A stretch of DNA of 64,000 nucleotides from Blasia pusilla (lineage: Eukaryota > Marchantiophyta > Marchantiopsida > Blasiales), in the NCBI GenBank assembly GCA_050084515.1, contig CM114271.1, forward strand, positions 67,642,001 through 67,706,000, in the 5' to 3' direction. Shown in pieces: positions 57,312 to 64,000 of this stretch. Each line of letters starts with the position of its first letter. The first letter of the stretch is position 1. Position numbers and translations under genes: made by a program. The notes under the pieces are model-generated. The model had not been told where the DNA came from, did not search any database, and worked only from the letters and a program-made list of their open reading frames with translations.

Positions 57312-58377
57312 GCCCCTGATATGGCTGATTCGGTGGACACTATGCGGTAAAAAATACCGTTAAGAAAATTTTGGCCGCACGTTATTGGTGGCCAACTATG
57401 TACAAAGACGTAGGTAATTTTATTCGGAGTTGTGATGCCTGTCAAAGAGCAGGTCGACCCACGGCGACTACGCGGTGGCCTTTGGTCCCCATTATGCCCC
57501 TAGCTCCTTTTGAAAAATGGAGCATTGACTTTGTGGGCCCTATCTCCCCGGCCACTCTCCAAACCCGGCGGAAGTATATTCTTATCGCCACTGACTATTG
57601 TACTAAGATGGTCGAAGCGGTACGCCGAAAAAGATGACATGAAGCGGTGGCTAAGTTTTTATACGAGATGATTATCAGCGTTATGGTGTCCGTTGGAACT
57701 AGTAAGTGACGTGGGTACGCACTTCTGAACGAGACTATTGAGTCTCTCACTTCCCACTTTCTCATTAAGCATTGAAAACCACTCCCTACAACCCTAAAGC
57801 CAACGGGTTGACGGAAAAATCTAACGGCCTCATTTGCCGAATATTGAATAGATTAACGGTAACATATTCCTATGATTGGGACACGAAAATTGCCCCGGCA
57901 TTATGGGCGTACCGAACAGCTGAGAAGGTTACTACAAAATACACCCCGTTCTTCCTGACTTATGGCGTGCATCCCTTAACACCTATTCAATGGGCTTTGC
58001 CCACTTATCGGGTATTGGAGGGAACAAGAACGGAGGCTGGGGGCGAAGTTATCGAACACAGGAATGAGACCCTGGTGGCGTTGGAAGAGGCACGCATGCT
58101 CGCGTTACGTCGGACAGCCCAGGTGCAAAAAGAACATAAGAAACGTTACGATCGACATCTCCGGCCACAATCTATCAGGGTTGGAGACTTAGTGCTATTG
58201 TATGATAACCGGCGACTAAAGTTCCCCGGAAAATTAAAATTAAATTGGATGGGACCCTACCGGGTATTGGCCATCTATGATAATGGATCCCTACAGTTAG
58301 CAACTTTACAGGGAGAATCCCTACCCACTCGAGTCAATGGCATGCATGTGCGCCGTTATTATGAGCCCGAACATTAG
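57312..58377 (+). pseudogene. Integrase of the Athila-like element (frameshifted)
   Basis: The zinc-binding part is visible as GGHYAVKNTVKKIL, ARYWWPTMYKDV and SCDACQRAG. The core begins EKWSIDFVGPI (first Asp). Stops and shifts occur between 57638 and 57771, where the second Asp (SDVGTHF) must be read in another frame. Frame 57772-58377 continues NPKANGLTEKSNGLI (Glu), then ALWAYRTAEK, FFLTYGVHPLTPIQ, and a C-terminal domain ending VGDLVLLYDNR, KLKLNWMGPYRVLAIYDNGS and VNGMHVRRYYEPEH. No chromodomain or PHD finger follows. Confidence 0.9.
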
Positions 58378-58416
58378 GCAGACTGAAACAGGAGGAAGGG
58401 GGTAGGCGAACATCTC

Positions 58417-58571
58417 GAGCTTCACGAAGCAGTGAAGCACCAAAGTTCAAGACGCCCCGAGCTTCGCGAAGCAGCGAAGCACCGAAGTTCAAGACGCCCC
58501 GAGCTTCGCGAAGCATTGAAGCACCGAAGATCAAGACATCCCGTGCTTCGCGAAGCAGCGAAGCGCATGAA
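58417..58571. repeat. 42-bp tandem repeat x3.7 with GCTTCGCGAAGC palindromes
   Basis: Units are 58417-58458, 58459-58500, 58501-58542 and a partial at 58543-58571. Each begins GAGCTTCGCGAAGC (12-bp perfect palindrome GCTTCGCGAAGC in three of four units) and contains a second GCGAAGC. It lies between the integrase stop and the accessory ORF. The same GCGAAGC motif recurs in the LTRs (about 51270-51345 and 60870-60950). Confidence 0.92.
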
Positions 58572-58769
58572 GTGAGGGAGGGGGAGGGTGGCAAAGACGC
58601 GAAGTGCCCACCTTCTTGTTACAGCCCCGGCGCCACGACCAAGAACGGACAGGGGGAGCAGACTATAAGAGCAGTCCGGCGTAACCAAGCGGGTATTTTC
58701 ATGGACAGGATCACCACAAAGTTGTGTAGCAGGCCAAAGCGGGGTGTCCATCGAGATCAACCTAGCAAC

Positions 58770-60621
58770 ATGCCTCGCGAAGACTCCACGCCCATTCTGC
58801 GAAGCGCGGCAATGTCGATGGTCAAGCTGTCACCGGAGCTGGTTGAAGCGTTGGAGGAGCGATCGTTGGAAACTTTCTTTCAAGCCAACTGGACCTTGAC
58901 ATCCGGAGAACTCCTTGGCGAGCTTCGCTCTTCGTCTGCCGTCGCCAAGTTTTGAAAGAAGGGTCTTCGCTATCGAGCTCAACCCCAACATTGGACGGTG
59001 GATGACTGGAGAGCAACTTATCTGCTCCCGGCTGCGCCAGAGTATGAGTATGACACGGAGTTGCTATTAAAGCATGAAGATCTTTTAGCACTCGGCTGTG
59101 TCACGACTGAGCGCCTAGGCAGGAACGGCTACAAGGCTACGTCACTCTTTCCGCCCGTCTTTGGTCAGTTTTGCAAACATTTGATGACTCTGTTTTATCC
59201 CGCTCGTTCTTACTATCTGACGAACAAGCTCTTGAAGATGTGCTACATCATCTGGAATCAGCACCTGGAACCCGAAGCCCCAGGAGTCGACTTTGCTACT
59301 TTTGTGGACGGGCACGTACGAGCAATGGTGGAAGTGCTTCATCCAAACATGAAGTCCTTCCTATCTCCTTTCTTGATCCATCTTTATATTCACAAGCAAG
59401 AATTGACAACAGAGGAGGCGTTAGATTGGTCGCAAGTTACCCCCGTCCGACTACCACGGAAAGGCGGAACTGGTACCATGGGTAGCCATGAAGTCACCAC
59501 GCCCTCCGAAGCACCTCAGCCACATCCTCATACTTTGGCTTTAAAGAAAGACGAAGATACCAACAAAATGCCACGGCCAAAGCGAGGCCGAGTCAATTTT
59601 GAAACACCCTCGGCCCTAGAACCCGTCAATCAGGAGGATTCCGACGAGACCCCGCGGGCAAGGGATCACCAACCTGCACTTTGTCTCATGTCGCAGACGG
59701 CAGACGATATGATGTGGTTCTTGCAATTAGCAGTTCCCGTCATGAACCAGCTCCAACATGTTCTTCACCTAGAGGATACAGCGTCCGTGGACGATTATTT
59801 ACAAGCCCTGGACGACCTCAACTGTAGGGCACAAGCTTCGTCAGACCACGAAGCACATCGTCGAGTAGCAGAAACGAATCTTCACTTACGGGATCAGGAA
59901 CTCGAAGACACGAAGACCACGCTTCGCAAATCTCAAAGCGACTTGGTCGGTGTCGATCGGGCGCACCGAACGCACGCGTCAATGGGAAAGTTTGGCGATT
60001 AACCTCGGATGTGGGGCGGATCAGTTAGCTTCGCAGATCAAGGAAGCTTCGCACCTCATTGACAAGTATCGGCATCAAATACGGCGGGTTCACACCGAAT
60101 TCAAGAAGTTGGCCATCCAGCATGCTGAGTCTTCAAACTTGCTTCAAGAACATCAAGAAACGAACAAAGACTTACTGGCGCAGTGGTCGGAGGCTACAGG
60201 GAGGATCGCAGTATTGGAAGCAGAGCAGAAGCTACTCAACGAAGCCCAGATGGACCCGCAAGATGTCAAAGAGCTAGTCAACGAAGCAAGCAAGAATTTC
60301 GAAGAACAGATGAGCGAGGAAATCGACTATATCAACAAACATTGGAAGCGCCAATTCGACAATCATACCAAGTCTCTTCCAGAAGTTGTACCCACTCTTT
60401 TGCTTACTCTTGAAGAGTTACCATTATTTACTCCATCTAATGTCTTAGTCCAAAATGAAGTCCTAGGGAGTAACTTAGTTGTTAACAAGTCGCGAGAAAG
60501 AATGCCCAATCATACCCCTAATATTATCAACAAACCTTCTACGATTCACGGCCGTTTTGTGCCTACCCCTGAATTTGATAGTTTAGACGACACTTTTATG
60601 GAGATAGGAGAGACATCATGA
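58770..60621 (+). pseudogene. Accessory ORF downstream of integrase (unknown function, coiled-coil C-terminus)
   Basis: From Met at 58770 the frame runs to 60002, with one TGA at 58953. It then needs one shift near 59990 to continue in the frame of 59950-60621, giving about 610 residues. The first ~200 residues look globular (LSPELVEALEERSLETFF, VDDWRATYLLPAAPEYEY, YYLTNKLLKMCYIIWNQHL, FLSPFLIHLYIHKQ). The middle is polar (KKDEDTNKMPRPKRGR, a possible nuclear signal). The last ~220 residues are rich in Glu, Gln, Lys and Leu (LIDKYRHQIRRVHTEFKKL, EATGRIAVLEAEQKLL), suggesting a coiled coil. No signal peptide or membrane segment is seen, so it is not obviously envelope-like. Extra 3' ORFs are known in Athila/Tat elements; this one I do not recognise. 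Confidence 0.7.
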
Positions 60622-60645
60622 AGTGTTAGCCAGGCGCTCACATTT

Positions 60646-60656
60646 GAGGAGGGGTA
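60646..60656 (+). other. Polypurine tract
   Basis: GAGGAGGGGTA lies directly before the right LTR (TGTGATACCC at 60657). It is the expected primer for plus-strand DNA synthesis. Confidence 0.85.
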
Positions 60657-61837
60657 TGTGATACCCACAATTTTGTACTTTGAAAGAAATGTATCTTTTT
60701 ATTGAACAAAGACTCTTGTACATTATGGTTTGGATTATTATATGCAATTATGGAGAAGAACGAGTAAGATTCAAATGAATCACGAAGCTCCTAAGACAAG
60801 GCAGAGAGATGGAAGATCAAGGATTTGCCTTAGAGGAGAATCAAAAGCCGTAACGAAGTATAAAGGATCAACGCGAAGCTTAGCGAAGCTTAGCGAAGCT
60901 CAACGAAGCTCTGTATACAAAGTACTTCGCTCTTAAGCGAAGCACGAAGAGCAAAGCACAAAGAGAATGAAGAATGAAGAGCTTCATCCTCCGGAAATTC
61001 AGCAAATGGCTCAAAGATGATTGTGATTCGAACCGGCACATAGTTAAAACAATTAGACTAGGAAAGGGCGCGACCCTTTGTATCAAATTGGTAGTTAGAA
61101 CAGTTTTGTACCGCGGATTCACAAGGATCATAGGAAAAGGAACGCACACCATAGATCTAGGTAGTTACAGATATTGAAGAGACACCAACTTCATCAAGAA
61201 CGCTTCGGATCTTAGAAACGCTCCTTCTCTTGAGAATATTTAAGAAACAGGACAAAAGCTATCATTATCATTCGCTCATGAAGTCCTTATGCTGTAGGAA
61301 TGGTCCGAGCAAGAGAGTTGTACCCTCTCGAGCTTGTATATACTTTGAAGTCTTCCAATTCTTGATGGAGTAGTAAAGCAATCATTCATTCATTCTCATG
61401 TGCGATGCTTATGTCTGAGTATTCTTTTTGGGTCTGTAGAGTGAAAAGTGAATCAGGCGAACCTTTCTCATCAATGGAATAATCAACATAGAGTTGTATG
61501 AAATCTGTTCGACATAGAGTAACCTGCCCAGACGGATTAAGTTCCAAAAGTCGGAGAAGCCAACTTTATTCTTGAGATCTCTGTGAGGTTCCGAGATGTC
61601 GAGAGAACAATGTGCCTGAGCGTACTTTAAATTCCACTCGAGAGAATTGAAGAAGAAAACCATAGGTACTAAGGAAGATCGGAAGATGTTACTAGAATAC
61701 TACATTTGAATTACATAATCAACCACACTACTTTTACAACATAATAATCACTTTATACTCTCTTTTCATCCAACAATGATCCTCTTGGGGATCGAACTCT
61801 ACAATTGACTGTAAATAAGAAACACTTAGACATTACA
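60657..61837 (+). mobile_element. Right LTR of the Athila/Tat-like retrotransposon
   Basis: 1,181 bp, TGTGATACCC to CATTACA. Compared with the left LTR it has an additional TAGCGAAGCT unit near 60893 and CAAATGGCTCAAAG in place of a GCGAAGCTCAG-containing block near 61004. Otherwise about nine substitutions separate them, that is over 99% substitution identity. Confidence 0.95.
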
Positions 61838-61861
61838 ATATTCAAGGAAAGTAGGCGAACA
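61838..61861 (+). mobile_element. Target-site duplication ATATT and remaining end of the split solo LTR
   Basis: ATATT (61838-61842) duplicates 51061-51065. The following CAAGGAAAGTAGGCGAACA is the reverse complement of the LTR end (TGT-CGCC-CTAC-TTTCC-TTGAA type) seen at 4340 and 11353. It completes the solo LTR interrupted at 51065. Confidence 0.75.
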
Positions 61862-63850
61862 ACAATGAAGATGATAATATGGTATATGAAGTTCTTTGTT
61901 CCATTTTGGCTTCAATTTAAACCTTTTCCAAATTTATAGTTTCATGGATTCTCATAGGTAGATTAGGAAGGACGTTTATCTGATAAAGTATTTACATCTG
62001 GGTATTTGGGGGCATTAGATAAAGAATCTTGTACATCATATTGCGACCACGAGCCTATAAAATAACCTTTCTCTATTATTATTTTCAATCAATCAAACCT
62101 TCTTTAATATTTTTTTGCTAATTTTAATTTAATTATTGTTAGTTTAATTATCTTTATTTTGTATTTTAATAATCCTTTAAGTATTATATTAATCTTGGAG
62201 AAAAATACATTCATTTTTTAAGTGGATATCTTTCATAACTTTAAACTAGAAGATATAGAACAAATGTCCGAATGCATGTTAATGAAAAGAATAGATTAAA
62301 CCCATTTGAGTAAAAAATAGAACATAGAGATATGTCTATCAAAAGTGCAATATTCTTGATAGAAATATTTTCTTTTCATAGATGAGATGAAATAAAAGTC
62401 AAGATCTTCTCTTACGTTTTAGGAATGTATCAAAAACTTCTTATCATGAGAATTTAATATATTAATGTATTTCACATTATGGTTATAATATTATAGTGTA
62501 ACACAACCAATCAACATGTCTAATTCAATCCATTATATATGATTATTATTATGATTGAAAAAAATTGAAATTAAATTCATAGGGTTGAGCCAAACTTTAT
62601 CCCAACATCTTCATTTGCATCTCCAATAACATATTCAAGCATGCCCATATCATCCAATGCTAATTCATATCTTATTTTTGTGGAACACTTTCCTACTTTT
62701 CTCACCAAGTTTTGTACTTTTTCTATCCAAGATTTGTGAACATATCCTCTCTCTATATTACTTGTAGGAACTCGTGTAATCTTCTTTCCTCTTTGTCTAG
62801 ATGTTGCAACTCCTCGTGCAACATCTAGACAAAGCTTCCTCCTTTAACAATTGTATAACACATGTACTACCAACATCTAATAAACATGATGCTCATGGTG
62901 TGTCTGATGATTTCAAAAATTGTTTAGAAATACAAACTATCGATGGACTTATCACTCTTAGTAGTCTATCTTTTAAAGGCACAATATTACGTACAAGTTG
63001 GATCAAGAATGTTGATTTATTTAATTTTTTCCCATCGTATATAATATTTGGGTTAACTTTTCTAACTTAATCTTCTCCCACACACTCTTACATAACCTCA
63101 CTCATAAGGTGTTTAACTACATCAATATCAACTAAACAATAATCTATAGTATTTTCATGACTTGGAAGAATTGGGTTCATTCCATATTCAAGTCTAAGTT
63201 TAAGGCTATAGGAGAGTGAAATAATATAACACAATCATTCTAGATCCTTGTCCTTTCACCATCAATATAACTAACATGCTTATTTAACGCAAGTCTCGAT
63301 TCATAATCCACTTTTATATATGGATCAACCATTCCTATTTTGTGCCACCAAGTTATTTTCTCCACCTCCCAAGGCTTGCCCCACCATACTTGATTGAGCT
63401 CCTTGCAAGAAAAACAAGGATATATCTACAACACAACAAAAATATTCCTTTTCTCTTGTAAGTTTGCAACCCTTCCTTCCATACATATTAATTTTTCAAG
63501 TTATTTGACTTGATCTATCAACATAACTCACCCTAAAATTTTATGGTTTTCTACTCATGTTATTGATATTCCTCTCTATTTCAAATGGCTTTATGTCACT
63601 AATACACTCTTCTTTAAGATTCAGGACAATGATATAACCAAAATCATTGGTTCTCTTGAATTCACAATAGAGATGCTTCCCACCTCAAGGTATTATAATT
63701 TCCTCAATGTACGACATTTTTTGTAGTATTTCATAGTCTTAGTCTTAACATGAGGTCATGCTTGATTCCCATAAATGATCTTCTCCTTAGTGATACATTC
63801 AAACCATTGAATTTCTACCATATATTGGCCCCAAAAATCCTCTAAGGGGA
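61862..63850. other. AT-rich intergenic DNA with an 18-bp perfect hairpin
   Basis: No gene was recognised. 62791-62808 and 62817-62834 are perfect reverse complements (CTTTGTCTAGATGTTGCA) with an 8-nt loop. The frame 62801-63070 has no recognisable domain. Confidence 0.55.
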
Positions 63851-63854
63851 CTAC

Positions 63855-63965
63855 AAAGTGGCTTGGAACTCGATTGAGCGTTTGGGGGTTCTTCATGTTT
63901 GAGGTCCTAATAGCCAGACCCAAGATGCGTTTGGGATGAATAAGGTGGCATTGGAAATCTTGTAA
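63855..63965 (+). mobile_element. Partial, old copy of the TGTCGC-family LTR
   Basis: GGCTTGGAACTCGATTGAGCGTTTGGG, then AGATGCGTTTGGGATGAATAAGGTGGCATTGGAAATCTT-type sequence, matches 50330-50435 of the solo LTR in the same order and orientation, with many substitutions. The remaining parts are missing or diverged. Confidence 0.55.
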
Positions 63966-64000
63966 GAAGAAATCCAACACATAAAAAATTCTAGATTAAT

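Larger units (their letters stand above)
51066..61837 (+). mobile_element. Athila/Tat-like Ty3/gypsy LTR retrotransposon, 10.8 kb, structurally complete
   Basis: Two LTRs, ATATT target duplications, a tRNA-Asp-type primer binding site, a polypurine tract and the order gag-PR-RT-RNase H-INT-extra ORF are all visible. The tRNA-Asp primer, LDGYSGYNQ, PFGLCNAP and LDDF motifs, and an extra ORF after integrase are typical of the Athila/Tat non-chromovirus lineages; no chromodomain follows the integrase. Coding regions contain several stops and frameshifts. The element sits inside an older solo LTR. Confidence 0.93.

Noticed and set aside
58417-58571. CRISPR-like array
   Set aside because: The units are contiguous tandem repeats without unique spacers, in a plant retrotransposon.
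58998-60621. Accessory ORF as an envelope gene
   Set aside because: No signal peptide, membrane span or surface-protein pattern is visible; the C-terminus is a soluble coiled coil.

Overview
This window looks like nuclear DNA of a land plant with a large, transposon-rich genome. Low-copy sequence is sparse, AT-rich intergenic DNA is extensive, and there are plant-type tRNA-Gly(GCC) genes, a plant GT47 cell-wall glycosyltransferase gene, and Ty3/gypsy and Ty1/copia elements. The closest relatives I can recall of the Ty3/gypsy element at about 8-16 kb come from green algae and seed-free plants, so a bryophyte, lycophyte or fern is my best guess. The sequence alone does not name the species.

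Layout. 1-5.9 kb: AT-rich DNA with a group II intron domain V-like hairpin, a tRNA-Gly gene and a solo LTR flanked by a perfect 5-bp target duplication. 5.9-16.4 kb: the most interesting object, a decayed Ty3/gypsy retrotransposon on the + strand. Its order is gag (two zinc knuckles) - protease - cytosine-5 DNA methyltransferase - reverse transcriptase - RNase H - integrase - C-terminal PHD-type zinc finger. A second retroelement fragment is inserted in front of the methyltransferase and has removed its motif I, next to a 52-bp inverted duplication. 16.4-26 kb: mostly non-coding, with one intact and two decayed tRNA-Gly genes and an unexplained GC-rich block. 26.3-27.7 kb (- strand): the only intact protein gene, an intronless MUR3-like GT47 (exostosin-domain) glycosyltransferase. 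28-48 kb: AT-rich DNA with relics: LTR-like pieces, possible Helitron 3' ends, GA microsatellites and a GC-rich inverted repeat family. 48.5-50 kb: Ty1/copia integrase/RT relic.

51.07-61.84 kb: a structurally complete Athila/Tat-like Ty3/gypsy element (two ~1.17-kb LTRs, TSD ATATT, tRNA-Asp-type PBS, gag, PR, RT, RNase H, INT, an extra downstream ORF, polypurine tract). It is inserted inside an older solo LTR of the same family as the 4.3-kb and 11.4-kb copies. Its LTRs are nearly identical but its genes carry several stops and frameshifts.

How the parts relate: apart from the GT47 gene and the tRNAs, the window is a nest of retroelements of different ages. The methyltransferase and PHD modules suggest that one lineage carried its own DNA-methylation enzyme and a possible chromatin-reading module. 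The Athila-like lineage carries an accessory coiled-coil ORF and arrays of a GCTTCGCGAAGC-type palindrome.
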